Shown in pieces: positions 23,867 through 33,803 of a DNA stretch of 37,999 bases; within the stretch, counting starts at the first letter, position 1, and every line of letters starts with the position of its first letter. The DNA is taken from NCBI GenBank assembly GCA_903858815.1, contig CAIOKE010000263.1, positions 1 to 37,999 of the forward strand, read 5' to 3'. The position numbers and the translations under genes were made by a program. Source of the stretch: an uncultured Planctomycetaceae bacterium (GTDB taxonomy: Bacteria; Planctomycetota; Planctomycetia; Planctomycetales; Planctomycetaceae). The notes beneath the pieces were generated by a model. That model was not told where the DNA came from, searched no databases, and saw only the letters and a list, made by a program, of their open reading frames with translations.

Positions 23867-26800
23867 ATGTCGACTCTGACGGCTCCCGGTGGTATGTCCG
23901 GAACGGAAACCCAGCGAACCGCGCGTGCTGGCACTGACCTGCTGCTGCGTGCTGTGGCTGCCCTTGCGTCACTGAAACTGACCTGCGTTCTGTTTCTGCT
24001 GGCAATGGTTATTGTCTTCATCGGCAGTCTGGCGCAGGCGCGCCGCGATGTCTGGCAGGTGATGGACGATTACTTCCGCTGTTATGTCGCAAAGATTGAT
24101 GTGCAGGACCTGTTCCCGCCTTCGATGTTTGGCGAGCGAGGCGAGCGGATGGCAGCCTCCATGGGGCAGTTTCGCTATCTGCCATTTCCCGGTGGCTGGA
24201 CCATCGGCTGGTTAATGCTGTTCAACCTGCTTGCCGCTCATTCACTCACCTTCCGCGTGCGTGCTCGGGGACTCAAACTGTTCGCCGGAATCGTCTTTGT
24301 CGCCCTCGGCCTGCTGGTCATGGCTCTGATCGTCTACACCGGCAACATGCAGACGGGTGTGGAAACAGGTAACACTCTGTTGTCTCCGCGACAGATCTGG
24401 CTGCTGATGCTGGGCCTGCTGGGACTTTCCGGGATTGCCGCTGTGGCCTTCGGTGTGCTGGCCAAAGGTGCTTCGTTTTCCGGACGACTGCTCAGAATCA
24501 GTATCGGCGTGGTCCTGCTGGGGGCACTGCTGTACTACGTCATTGGCGGACAGGCGGCACAGCCGGATGTCTCGGCCATGCGAATTCTGTGGCAGCTCAT
24601 GAAGGGCTCGGCCTGTTCCGTCATTCTGCTGATCGGCTCAATGCTGCTGTTCGAAAAACGCGGTGGTATTGCGCTGTTGCACTTCGGAGTGGCCCTGCTG
24701 ATGATCAGCGAGCTGCAGGTGGGGCTGGTGGCCAAGGAAACCAATCTGTCGCTGACAGAAGGGGAAGTCGCCGACTATGCGCGGGACATTCGAGTGCGTG
24801 AGCTGGCTGTCATTACTCGCCGGGAAGACGGACGCGACGATGTTGTGGTCATTCCTGAAAAACTGCTGGTGGATGCGGCGCCTGCTGCAGAGGCAGACAG
24901 CCTGAAACCCGGTGCTGCGGTCACGGCCGAACAGACCATTGAACTTTCGGACCTGCCCTTCAACGTTGCGGTCCGACGTTTCTACCGCAACAGTGAGCTC
25001 CGCTCGCTGACCCCTGATGACTTGAAACTGGATGATGGCCTCGGCTCGTTCGCAGCCGTCAAGCCACTGCCACCCGTCACGGGCATGGATGATACCATGG
25101 ACCAAAGCAGTGTGCTGATCGATCTGGTGGATCGCCAGTCTGGCAAAGTGCTGAAGTCCATGCTGGTCTCGCAGAATGTCAGCGAACTGAATTCCACACT
25201 GGCCGAGAAAGCCACCATCGCAGACCGCGACTATTACTTCTACCTGCGATTTCAGCGGAACTACAAACCCTACAAGGTCAAGCTGCTGGATGTCAGCCGC
25301 ACCACCTACGTCGGTTCATCCACACCTCGCGACTTCCGCTCCAGCATCGAGATTACTCAGGATGATCGCACTGAACGGTTTACTCTGTGGATGAACAATC
25401 CGCTGCGTTACCGCGGCGAAACCTTCTATCAGTCCAATTACCTGACCCTGCCCAGTGGTCAGGAAGCGTCCACGCTGTCTGTGGTCCGTAACAGTGGCTG
25501 GATGCTGCCCTACATCGCCTGCATGGTTGTGGCATTCGGCATGTTTGCTCAGTTCGGCCAGACCCTGATGCGATTCCTCGGACGCCTTGATCGTCGGGAT
25601 GTGGTGTCGGCAACCGCTGCAGTTCGCGGCATGGCCGAGCCTGACCCACCTGCACCGCTGCAATCGGCTTTGAAAGTCTGGCTGCCCGTGGTGTTGACCG
25701 GAATCTGCCTGTTGTGGGTGGCCCGCGGCGCCCGCAGCCCAAAGCCCGTGGACGGGACATTCAATCTGTACGCCGCTGCTCAATTGCCGGTGGCGTGGAA
25801 TGGTCGAGCTCAGCCACTCGACTCCGTCGCCCGCACGCTCCTGCTGATGACCTCCCACAAGTCCACACTGGAAGTGGAACTTGAACCGTGGCAGCTGAAC
25901 CAGCCGGAGGTCCGGGAAAAGCTGCTGGCGGCTGTCGCGAAGACGTGGCCGGCCAAAGCCACCGGAGAACAGTTCCAGACTCTGCAGACAATCAAAGGCT
26001 CTTATATTGAATGGGTCGCTGCGCTGGCGAAATTTGCTGACGAAGAGCCCGCACTGATTGAAGAACGACTGCGCCCCCTGATGGTCCGACGGGCACCGGC
26101 CATTCACTGGCTGCTGGATCTGATCCTGCGCCCGGAACTGGCAGAGCGTCATCGTGTGATCAAGATCACGGACGACCAGCTGCTGGCTCTGCTGTCCCTG
26201 AAACAGCGTCCCGGGTTCCAGTACTCCCTCGCCGAAATTCGTCCCAACCTGTCAGCACTGGAAAATGCCTTCCAGAAAGGCAACGAAAAACGCAGAGAGA
26301 AACGGGAGTTCGATCTGACCACACTGGAGCGTCGTGTGGGCGCTCTGTTTGACACCATGGGACGCCTGAATCAAGTGGCGCAGGTGTTTCAAAGTCAGCC
26401 TGGTGACAATCTTCTGGAAAGCGCAATCACCGTCTGGAGAATTCTGCAGCGACTGGGCGAAAGCAAGGCCGTCATGGCCGTTCCAACTGGTGCAGATGAT
26501 GAAACTCGCTCGTGGGAAACCTTTATCGTCGCCAGCAGTCTGGCCAGACTGAATCAACAGCTCAACGAAGCCGGAATCTCCAGCAGCCAGCAGTTTGCTG
26601 ACTGGATTCAGAATGTGCGTCCGCTGCAGCTGGTACAGACCTCGGTAAAAGGCACGTGGGACATTCTGCAGAAGACACCAGGTCCTGAGGAAACGCCCGG
26701 CGCTGACAGTACCGCCGACGTTTCGCAACGCGCTGCCAGTGCTCTGGCACGGGTCGACGATCCTTTCCTGAATCGCATTCTGAAGCTGATCGCGGATGCT

Positions 26801-28219
26801 GGCCCGGGGAAAACGGCTGAGGAAATCGCGGCTGGTGTGACGAAGGAACAGGCCACCGAACTGGCGGCCCAGCGAATCGCGGCCGAGTTATTCGAGGTCA
26901 TATCCGAGCTGCAGGAGAATTCACCTCAGGATCGTCGAGTGGAAGCGATCCGTGCCAGACTGCAGGCTGCCGGAGCTGCTGATCAGGGTTCCCTGATGAA
27001 CGTGGTGAATCAGGAAATCGCCGGCCTCCTCTGGACTGATCTGCAGAAGCATGCGGCTGAAGTCATGCCCGGAGGCAAAGCCAGTGAGAACTTTGTGGCC
27101 AGTGCGGGCTTCGTCAGTGGCATCTTCGATGCGTGGAAGGCCAGCGATGCTGCAGCTTTCAACACCAGACTGGACGCCTATCAGCAGTGGCTGCAGACAG
27201 CCTCGCTGCCGCATGTCGATATGCAGCGAGTCCGGCTGGAAGCATGGTTCAATTACTTCGAACCGTTCTGGAAGTCCATCTACCTGTATGTTCCGATCAT
27301 TGTGCTGGTATTTATTGGCTGGCTGTTCCCGCTGAATGGGGCAATACATCGCTCAGCTCTGTTTCTGCTGGTCCTGTCGTTCATTGTCCATACTTATGCT
27401 CTCTGGCTGCGAATGGAGATTTCAGGACGACCACCAGTCACCAACCTGTACTCATCTGCCATCTTCATCGGCTGGGGGATTGTGATCGCAGCCTTCTTCA
27501 CGGAATTGTTCCTGAAGAATGGCATCGGCAGCCTCGTAGGTGCCTCAACCGGAGCATCAGCTCTGGTGATCGCCCACTACCTCGCGCTGGACGAAGGTGA
27601 TACGATTGGAGTGATGCAGGCTGTGCTGGACACAGCATTCTGGCTGGCAACTCATGTGGTCTGCATCACGCTGGGATATTCCGCCACATTTGCCGCCGGA
27701 TTCCTCGGTGTCGCGTGGTGCTGTCTGAATCTGCTGGAACGCATTCGAGGGCGTATTCTGCAGGATTCCCGCCGCCAGCCGCTGCTGCCGCACGTCGGTC
27801 GACTGGTTTACGGTACTCTGTGTTTTGCCCTGTTCTTCAGTCTTGTGGGAACGGTGCTGGGCGGCTTGTGGGCCGACGATTCGTGGGGTCGTTTCTGGGG
27901 CTGGGACCCGAAGGAAAACGGTGCCATGCTGATCGTCATGTGGAATGCCCTGATCCTGCATGCTCGCTGGGATAAGATGGTCGGTGATTTTGGCACCAGC
28001 CTGCTCAGTATGTTCGGGAACATTGTCACGGCGTGGTCGTGGTTCGGCGTGAACGAGCTGCGTGCCGGCCTGCACAGTTACGGGTTCACCGAAGGCCGCC
28101 TGTATGCACTCGCCATGTTCTTCACGATCCAGATGGCGTTGATTATCGCGTTTCTGCTGCTCGGCAGCGGACAGAAAAAAACTCCGTCACAGCCAGCACC
28201 GCAGGCTGCATGGTCCTGA
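23867..28219 (+). CDS. ccsBA: Fused ResB/CcsA cytochrome c biogenesis protein
   Basis: System II cytochrome c synthetase: ResB (CcsB) and CcsA together move heme across the membrane and attach it to CxxCH apoproteins. The 1450 residues are a single-chain fusion. The ResB part (about 1-575) starts with a membrane segment LKLTCVLFLLAMVIVFIGSL and has a large extracytoplasmic domain ending near the segment GWMLPYIACMVVAFGMF. After another membrane segment near 605-625 comes an extracytoplasmic insert of about 500 residues. The CcsA part (from about 1137) has multiple membrane segments and the heme-binding WWD signature SWGRFWGWDPKENGAM at about 1339-1354. The ATG has AGGAG seven bases upstream. 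Such fusions are known in several phyla; this one is long. Confidence 0.94.
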   Translation: MSTLTAPGGMSGTETQRTARAGTDLLLRAVAALASLKLTCVLFLLAMVIVFIGSLAQARRDVWQVMDDYFRCYVAKIDVQDLFPPSMFGERGERMAASMGQFRYLPFPGGWTIGWLMLFNLLAAHSLTFRVRARGLKLFAGIVFVALGLLVMALIVYTGNMQTGVETGNTLLSPRQIWLLMLGLLGLSGIAAVAFGVLAKGASFSGRLLRISIGVVLLGALLYYVIGGQAAQPDVSAMRILWQLMKGSACSVILLIGSMLLFEKRGGIALLHFGVALLMISELQVGLVAKETNLSLTEGEVADYARDIRVRELAVITRREDGRDDVVVIPEKLLVDAAPAAEADSLKPGAAVTAEQTIELSDLPFNVAVRRFYRNSELRSLTPDDLKLDDGLGSFAAVKPLPPVTGMDDTMDQSSVLIDLVDRQSGKVLKSMLVSQNVSELNSTLAEKATIADRDYYFYLRFQRNYKPYKVKLLDVSRTTYVGSSTPRDFRSSIEITQDDRTERFTLWMNNPLRYRGETFYQSNYLTLPSGQEASTLSVVRNSGWMLPYIACMVVAFGMFAQFGQTLMRFLGRLDRRDVVSATAAVRGMAEPDPPAPLQSALKVWLPVVLTGICLLWVARGARSPKPVDGTFNLYAAAQLPVAWNGRAQPLDSVARTLLLMTSHKSTLEVELEPWQLNQPEVREKLLAAVAKTWPAKATGEQFQTLQTIKGSYIEWVAALAKFADEEPALIEERLRPLMVRRAPAIHWLLDLILRPELAERHRVIKITDDQLLALLSLKQRPGFQYSLAEIRPNLSALENAFQKGNEKRREKREFDLTTLERRVGALFDTMGRLNQVAQVFQSQPGDNLLESAITVWRILQRLGESKAVMAVPTGADDETRSWETFIVASSLARLNQQLNEAGISSSQQFADWIQNVRPLQLVQTSVKGTWDILQKTPGPEETPGADSTADVSQRAASALARVDDPFLNRILKLIADAGPGKTAEEIAAGVTKEQATELAAQRIAAELFEVISELQENSPQDRRVEAIRARLQAAGAADQGSLMNVVNQEIAGLLWTDLQKHAAEVMPGGKASENFVASAGFVSGIFDAWKASDAAAFNTRLDAYQQWLQTASLPHVDMQRVRLEAWFNYFEPFWKSIYLYVPIIVLVFIGWLFPLNGAIHRSALFLLVLSFIVHTYALWLRMEISGRPPVTNLYSSAIFIGWGIVIAAFFTELFLKNGIGSLVGASTGASALVIAHYLALDEGDTIGVMQAVLDTAFWLATHVVCITLGYSATFAAGFLGVAWCCLNLLERIRGRILQDSRRQPLLPHVGRLVYGTLCFALFFSLVGTVLGGLWADDSWGRFWGWDPKENGAMLIVMWNALILHARWDKMVGDFGTSLLSMFGNIVTAWSWFGVNELRAGLHSYGFTEGRLYALAMFFTIQMALIIAFLLLGSGQKKTPSQPAPQAAWS

Positions 28220-28241
28220 TTTCTGATGAACGGCAGTTCCA

Positions 28242-29198
28242 TTGACAACCTTCACCACACCGCAGCAGCCTGACACTGCCACTCCCGTTGCCTCAATCAA
28301 TGGGCAACTGGTTTCGTGGACTGTTGCCGGGCTGCCACTGTGGGATCTGGGCGTTGTCGCTGGGGCTGCCGTAACCGAAGCCGGTCGCACCTATGCAGGT
28401 CGATTCCTGTATGCTGATCAGCATGTCGATCGCCTGCTGCAGGCCCTGCAGGCCCTGCGTTTTCCCGACATCCCGACACGGGACAGGCTGCTGCAGGCCA
28501 CTCAGCAGGTGATCGAACACAATTTTCCACTGTTGCCTCCGGGATCTGACCTCGGAATTGTGCTGTTCTCTACCGCAGGTGCAAATGCCACCTACCTTGG
28601 TCATCATCACAGTCAGCCCATGACTGTGGTCCACAGCTATCCGTTGCCATTTGATTTGTGGCGCAAGTCGTTCGTCTCCGGCGTTCGGCTGACAATCTCC
28701 ACAATTCGACAGATTCCCGCCGACTGCTTTCCGGTCACTCTGAAGGTCCGCAATCGGCTGCACTGGTGGCTTGCTGATCGCGAGGCGGATCTGAAATCAC
28801 CCGGTTGCCGTGCTCTGCTGCTGAATCGTGATGGCAGTGTTGCCGAAACCAGTACCTCCAGTATCTGCGTCGTCCGCCATCACCGTGTAGCCACGCCTGC
28901 TGCGGATGTCCTTGCCAGTCTCAGCAGTCGACTTGTGGAAACTCTGTGTGCGCAGAGCGGAATTCCGTTTGAACGACGACGTATCGATCCTGCCGAACTT
29001 GCTGATGCGGACGAGATTTTTCTGACGTCCTCACCCTCGTGCCTGTTGCCGGTCCTGTCTGTTGACAACCAGCAGACCCGCCTGAGCCCCGGACAGGGCC
29101 CCGTCTTTCGACAGCTGCTGCAGCAGTGGAGCCTTGCAGCAGGTGTCGATCTGGAACAGCAGATGCTGCAGACGGCCAGCGGATCAATCAGCCAGTGA
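28242..29198 (+). CDS. Class IV aminotransferase (PLP; branched-chain or aminodeoxychorismate lyase-like)
   Basis: PLP-dependent fold type IV enzyme of 318 residues. The family includes branched-chain and D-amino-acid aminotransferases and 4-amino-4-deoxychorismate lyase (PabC). WDLGVVAGAAVTEAGRTYAG near residue 35-55 and the block FPVTLKVRNRLHWW (about 165-178, likely PLP lysine) are followed by LLLNRDGSVAETSTSSICVV, the family signature (about 187-206). EIFLTSSPSCLLPV closes the active site. The only plausible start is TTG at 28242, because an in-frame stop lies at 28227. It is 22 bases after ccsBA. Which reaction it catalyses cannot be fixed from sequence. It converges on and overlaps the next gene by 11 bases. 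Confidence 0.85.
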   Translation: MTTFTTPQQPDTATPVASINGQLVSWTVAGLPLWDLGVVAGAAVTEAGRTYAGRFLYADQHVDRLLQALQALRFPDIPTRDRLLQATQQVIEHNFPLLPPGSDLGIVLFSTAGANATYLGHHHSQPMTVVHSYPLPFDLWRKSFVSGVRLTISTIRQIPADCFPVTLKVRNRLHWWLADREADLKSPGCRALLLNRDGSVAETSTSSICVVRHHRVATPAADVLASLSSRLVETLCAQSGIPFERRRIDPAELADADEIFLTSSPSCLLPVLSVDNQQTRLSPGQGPVFRQLLQQWSLAAGVDLEQQMLQTASGSISQ

Positions 29199-30489
29199 TT
29201 TCCCAGCCGCGACGATATTCCTTCGACAGATACTTCTCGGCAGCCGGTGCATTCAGAATCCGACCGGTTTCCTGATCGAACTCAATCGTCTGACCGGCCC
29301 GATAAGCGACATTCCCCAGCAGCACAATCTCCGTGAACGGTGCCGCATAGGAAAACGCACTGCCTGTTCGCGATCCCGACCGACAGGCGTCCAGCCACTG
29401 CCGATGATGTCCGGGAGAGTCCGGCAGGCTGGGTGCCGGAGCTTGAAAGTTGGCGAACTGCTCGACGGGCAACAGCTTCGGAAAGCCATCATGAGCAATT
29501 GCGATCCGCCCCTTGCTGCCGACGAACAGTGACCCGTTCATGGGCAGCTCCGCAGCAATCTCCGGCTTCGGCGTCGTCTCGCCCTCATACCAGTACAGGA
29601 CACAGGGACCAAGGTCACCCCGCTGGCCGAATTCAAACTTTGTCTGCATCCACGCCGGTGCACTCCATGGCGAAGGAGCCGGCCCCGTCGATGTCACTTT
29701 CACTCGACCACCCAGTCGCAGTGCCCAGAACGCCGGATCTGCCAGATGAATGGCCATGTCCCCGACGGCACCACAGCCAAAGTCCCACCAGCCACGCCAG
29801 CGGAATGGCACATACGCCGGGTGATAGGCCCGTTCGGCTGCCGGCCCCAGCCACAGATCCCAGTTGAGCGAGCCAGGTACGGCCGGAGCCTCTGTGGGGC
29901 GAGCCTGCCCCTGCGGCCACCACTTGCCCGGGCGGTCTGTAATCACATGCACTTCTGTAACATCACCAATCGCCCCCGCCTGCAGCAGCTCGACCAGACG
30001 CAGATAGCCCGGATGTTCATGATTCTGCGTCCCCATCTGCGTGGCCACGTTCTTTTCGCGAGTCAGTGCAGCGATCAAACGCGTCTCTTCCACCGTATGA
30101 GTCAGTGGCTTTTCACAATAGACATGCAAACCGCGACGCAGAGCTCTGACGGTAGCCGGAGCATGATGATGGTCGGGCGTCGCCACCACCAAAGCCTCCA
30201 GATCCGTCTGTTCCAGCAACTGTCGATAATCTGCGTACGTTTTGGCCTGCGGATGTCTTCCGGCAGCCGCGCCCAGACGTTCTGAATCCACGTCACACAG
30301 GGCGACAATCTGCTCTGAGCTGACAGCATCCAGATCCCCGGCTCCACGCCCCCCCACACCGATCGCTCCGACTCGCACTCGTTCGTTGGCCCCGAAAATT
30401 CGGCCGTAGCTGGCACGCGAAAATGCAGCAGCAGTGAAGGCAAAGGTCGCTGACTTCAGAAAACCGCGACGACGGAACGGACGCAACAT
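29188..30489 (-). CDS. Tat-exported Gfo/Idh/MocA-family oxidoreductase
   Basis: NAD(P)-dependent oxidoreductase family protein of 433 residues. The N-terminus has a twin-arginine signal (RRRGFLKSATFAF), so the folded protein with cofactor would be exported. The Rossmann fold follows with VRVGAIGVGGRGAGDL; the conserved EKP of the family is in YCEKPLTHTV. Large numbers of Tat-signal-bearing members of this family occur in Planctomycetes, usually assigned to sugar metabolism. ATG at 30489 puts the signal directly at the start; the frame extends five codons further. It is 124 bases after the radical SAM gene on the same strand. The substrate is unknown. Confidence 0.9.
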   Translation of the reverse strand: MLRPFRRRGFLKSATFAFTAAAFSRASYGRIFGANERVRVGAIGVGGRGAGDLDAVSSEQIVALCDVDSERLGAAAGRHPQAKTYADYRQLLEQTDLEALVVATPDHHHAPATVRALRRGLHVYCEKPLTHTVEETRLIAALTREKNVATQMGTQNHEHPGYLRLVELLQAGAIGDVTEVHVITDRPGKWWPQGQARPTEAPAVPGSLNWDLWLGPAAERAYHPAYVPFRWRGWWDFGCGAVGDMAIHLADPAFWALRLGGRVKVTSTGPAPSPWSAPAWMQTKFEFGQRGDLGPCVLYWYEGETTPKPEIAAELPMNGSLFVGSKGRIAIAHDGFPKLLPVEQFANFQAPAPSLPDSPGHHRQWLDACRSGSRTGSAFSYAAPFTEIVLLGNVAYRAGQTIEFDQETGRILNAPAAEKYLSKEYRRGWEITG

Positions 30490-30613
30490 GACACTGATCT
30501 CCACGGCAGGACAGCAGACACAGCAGAAAGAATGCTTTCACGCAGAACCCGATTCTTACAGTCCCCGAACGGCATTGCAACCGCGAAACCGTCTCCGCCG
30601 ACCTCTTCGCCGC

Positions 30614-32551
30614 TCAGCGAGTCGCCTGCAGGGACTTCGCGATGAAGTTGCGCGGCACTGTCGGGCGCGGTACGCGCTGACGAAACCAGCTGCGAATGTC
30701 CGCATCCAGACCAATGCCATGCATGAAATTGTAAATCGCCTTCGACAGCGATTGACCCAGTGCCTCATGATCCACTCCCGTTGGATCAGTGAACTGCACA
30801 TCATTCTTCGCAAATGTCCCCGCAGTCAGAGGCTGCAGTTCAATTCCATACCGCTGCGGATTCAAACCAACCGGTGAATGCACAGTGCACGTGAATCGAT
30901 GAAAGAAACCGCTGTGAATGCAGCCCTCCTCAAACAACTGCCGCACATACTCCAGCGCATCCACCGTTTCCTGCACCGTTTGTGTCGGAAAACCATACAT
31001 CAGATACGCGTGCACCAGAATACCGGCATCACTGAAGCCCCGTGTCACCCGCGCCACCTGCGCCACTGACACTCCCTTTTCCATCAGAGCCAGCAGACGA
31101 TCCGACGCCACCTCCAGACCACCAGAAACCGCAATACACCCACTGTCCGCCAGTAACTGACACAGCTCAGGAGTAAACGATTTCTCAAAACGAATATTGC
31201 CCCACCACGAAATCTTCAGCCCCCGCGACAGAATTTCTTCAGCCAGCGCCTTCAGACCTTTCGGCGGAGCTGCTTCATCCACGAAGTGAAAACCCGTCTG
31301 ACCCGTTTCCGCCACAATCGCCTCGATGCGATCCGCCAGGACCCGGGCCGCCGGTGCGTCATAACGAGAAATGTAATCCAGAGTCACATCACAGAAACTG
31401 CACTTCTTCCAGTAACACCCATGAGCCACTGTCAGCTTGTTCCAGCGACCATCCGACCACAGACGATGCATCGGATTCAACAGATCCAGTGTGGACAGAT
31501 AACGGGATAAAGGCAGACCGTCCCAAGTCGGAGTCCCCACAGCCGAAAACGGCACATCCGGTTCCGTGCCGACAACCCATGTCACCGTCCCCGTCTGCAG
31601 GTCTCTGAAAAACGTCCGACTCAGCTCCGCTCGCGAACGCCGCCCCTGCAGATGCTCGATCAGAGCCAGTAATGGCCGCTCGCCCGCATCCAGCATCACA
31701 AAGTCAAAATAATCAAACACCCGCGGTTCACGCAGCTCTCGCAGCTCCGTATTCACATAGCCTCCGCCCAGAACAACCGTCGTCTGCGGATGCTTCAGAC
31801 GAATCCACTGCGCGATGCGAAACGCCGCATAAACCGTCCCCGGGAAAGGAACCGTCAACAACACCACCCTCGGCGCATGACGCTGCATCGCCGCTTCTGT
31901 CAGCTCCTGCAGGATGTCATCCAGCAGAGTCGTCGGTGCGTGCAGCGCCTGGGATAACGGCTCAAAGGACGGCTGACTGGCCGCCAGCGACTCAGCATAT
32001 CGCACAAATTCAAAACGACTGTCGATCGACTCACGGATCACATCGGCAATATCACTGAGATACAGCGTACACAGATGCCGCGCACGATCCTGCACACCCA
32101 GCACACCAAATGCCCACGACAACGAATCCTCGCCCGATTCCTCGTCGCCCTCAAACACTTCCAGCGAACTGAATCGCGGACCCTCAGGTAACAATGTCCT
32201 CGCGGCAATCCGATGCGCTAACGTACTGTCACGCCCCTGCAGAAAACTGATCACTCGATCAATCGTTCCCACATAGTCATTCAGGCGAGCCAGAAATGCG
32301 GTCGTTGCCGGACGATCCGCCCCGGCAGTTTCACGTGACGCCAGCTCCGCAATCTGACGCAGACCTTCGGAGCTCAACAGACGCAGCACCAGCTCCAGTG
32401 CCAGATCCTCCTGATACGCACACACACCCTGACTGCGCAGAAATCCCGTCAGGTAAGCCGTGCTGGGATACGGAGTATTCAGCTGCGTCATCGGTGGAAT
32501 CAACAGCAGATACCGCTCCGCACCAACCGGCTGCTCAGTGCTGCTCAACAT
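30614..32551 (-). CDS. Radical SAM protein with B12-binding-like N-terminal domain
   Basis: A 645-residue protein. The N-terminal part includes RYLLLIPPMTQLNTPYPS and a Rossmann-like segment around TTVVLGGGYVNTELREL and DFVMLDAGERPLLALI, as in B12-binding radical SAM proteins, but the DxHxxG cobalamin motif is not visible. The radical SAM core starts with LTVAHGCYWKKCSFCD: three cysteines at 379, 384 and 387, that is CX4CX2C rather than the standard CX3CX2C. GGLEVASDRLLALMEKG and YLMYGFPTQT are typical downstream core motifs. The start is ATG at 32551 (a GTG one codon earlier is possible), inside the end of the LarA-like gene by 17 to 20 bases, so translation is coupled. The substrate is unknown. 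Confidence 0.87.
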   Translation of the reverse strand: MLSSTEQPVGAERYLLLIPPMTQLNTPYPSTAYLTGFLRSQGVCAYQEDLALELVLRLLSSEGLRQIAELASRETAGADRPATTAFLARLNDYVGTIDRVISFLQGRDSTLAHRIAARTLLPEGPRFSSLEVFEGDEESGEDSLSWAFGVLGVQDRARHLCTLYLSDIADVIRESIDSRFEFVRYAESLAASQPSFEPLSQALHAPTTLLDDILQELTEAAMQRHAPRVVLLTVPFPGTVYAAFRIAQWIRLKHPQTTVVLGGGYVNTELRELREPRVFDYFDFVMLDAGERPLLALIEHLQGRRSRAELSRTFFRDLQTGTVTWVVGTEPDVPFSAVGTPTWDGLPLSRYLSTLDLLNPMHRLWSDGRWNKLTVAHGCYWKKCSFCDVTLDYISRYDAPAARVLADRIEAIVAETGQTGFHFVDEAAPPKGLKALAEEILSRGLKISWWGNIRFEKSFTPELCQLLADSGCIAVSGGLEVASDRLLALMEKGVSVAQVARVTRGFSDAGILVHAYLMYGFPTQTVQETVDALEYVRQLFEEGCIHSGFFHRFTCTVHSPVGLNPQRYGIELQPLTAGTFAKNDVQFTDPTGVDHEALGQSLSKAIYNFMHGIGLDADIRSWFRQRVPRPTVPRNFIAKSLQATR

Positions 32552-33803
32552 CACTCAACCAGCCTTCAGCATTCAGTGGAAACTCATACGGCTCACCCGC
32601 CAGACGCAGCCGAGAACTGCTCCGCACGTCCTCAAAATACGCCTCAGAAACCCGCACACGAGACAAGTGCAGAGTATTTGAGATCTGAATCACACGAGCA
32701 TTCTGCGGAGCAATCATGCCAATCGTTGTCAGAGCCGCCTCGATCGCCTCCCGATCAGTCTCAAATGTGATCGGAATCATGGCGGCTTCCGGATGATTGC
32801 CCGTAATACAGTTCACTCGCGTTACCACCGGATCAATCTGCTCCACAACCCGCCGAGTCGTAAACTCGGCCAACCCAATCCCTGTCCCGTTGCCATATGT
32901 CTCCTTCGTCAGACCACGCACGAAAATCCGTCGACAACGAACAGCATCCTGAGCCGTTGCGGCATGATCATTGAACTTTCGCCCGATCACATTCGCATCC
33001 ATGCCCACACCACTGATATTCTTGCCAATGCGATCCACGATCAGCAGATCCACATCACTGAAGGGAAGTCGCGGCAACCACTCATTCGCCTGTAACAGCA
33101 ACTCCGCTTCACGCTGCCCGAAATCACCCGGCAACACAGCCTCCACAAGCGCCGTCTCGTCCTCAGAATTCTCCAGAATCGCCATCCCGCCACACACACG
33201 ACAGACCCGCAGCACCTGCTCAGCCACCTGCGCAATAATCTCAGGAAAACTCATCGTCAGTATACCGGCATGATACACCTTCGCTCCGGCATGCTTGCCC
33301 AGACCAATCAGCATCATCTTGTGCAGACCCGATTCCACCGGACCCACAAATCTTGTATGCGGCTTCACGCGATTCACCACGAACACATGATCCGCTTCCG
33401 CTGCATACCGATCGAAATGCACCGGCATGTCCGTCGTCGTTCGAGCCACAACAACGGTTTCCATCGTCGCACGAATCGGAGCCCCCACGCTGGACTCAGT
33501 TATCCCCAGACTGGCCAGCATCTGCACCTGACCGGCCGCCGTTCCACCACCGTGACTGCCCATCGCCGGAACCAGAAACGGCTCCGCACCCAAAGCGCGA
33601 AAATGCTCCACGACCCCCTTCAGAATCACAGCAATGTTGGCAATTCCGCGACTGCCTGCCGTAATCGCCACGGTCTGACCCGCCCGCACAACATGCTGCA
33701 GGTTCAAACCCTGCAGCTGCTGCTGCACAGCACCGGGAATGTCCGACAATTTCGGTGAACTGAACTGCTGAAGAACATCGCACATTCGCGGCAACTGCGA
33801 CAC
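32535..33803 (-). CDS. LarA-like (DUF2088) nickel-pincer lactate racemase homologue
   Basis: A 422-residue homologue of LarA, whose characterised members are racemases or epimerases using a nickel-pincer nucleotide (NPN). The N-terminal domain contains TAGSRGIANIAVILKGVVEH and VPAMGSHGG (His about 84). VKPHTRFVGPVESGLHKMML includes a likely catalytic His (about 149) and the cofactor-binding Lys (about 162), with His (about 178, KVYH) sixteen residues after Lys, the same spacing as Lys184-His200 in Lactobacillus LarA. I prefer GTG at 33803 because AAGGGA is six bases upstream; GTG 33821 and ATG 33785 are alternatives. LarB/C/E, which make NPN, are not in the window. The radical SAM start lies within its end. 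Confidence 0.85.
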   Translation of the reverse strand: MSQLPRMCDVLQQFSSPKLSDIPGAVQQQLQGLNLQHVVRAGQTVAITAGSRGIANIAVILKGVVEHFRALGAEPFLVPAMGSHGGGTAAGQVQMLASLGITESSVGAPIRATMETVVVARTTTDMPVHFDRYAAEADHVFVVNRVKPHTRFVGPVESGLHKMMLIGLGKHAGAKVYHAGILTMSFPEIIAQVAEQVLRVCRVCGGMAILENSEDETALVEAVLPGDFGQREAELLLQANEWLPRLPFSDVDLLIVDRIGKNISGVGMDANVIGRKFNDHAATAQDAVRCRRIFVRGLTKETYGNGTGIGLAEFTTRRVVEQIDPVVTRVNCITGNHPEAAMIPITFETDREAIEAALTTIGMIAPQNARVIQISNTLHLSRVRVSEAYFEDVRSSSRLRLAGEPYEFPLNAEGWLSDVEQH

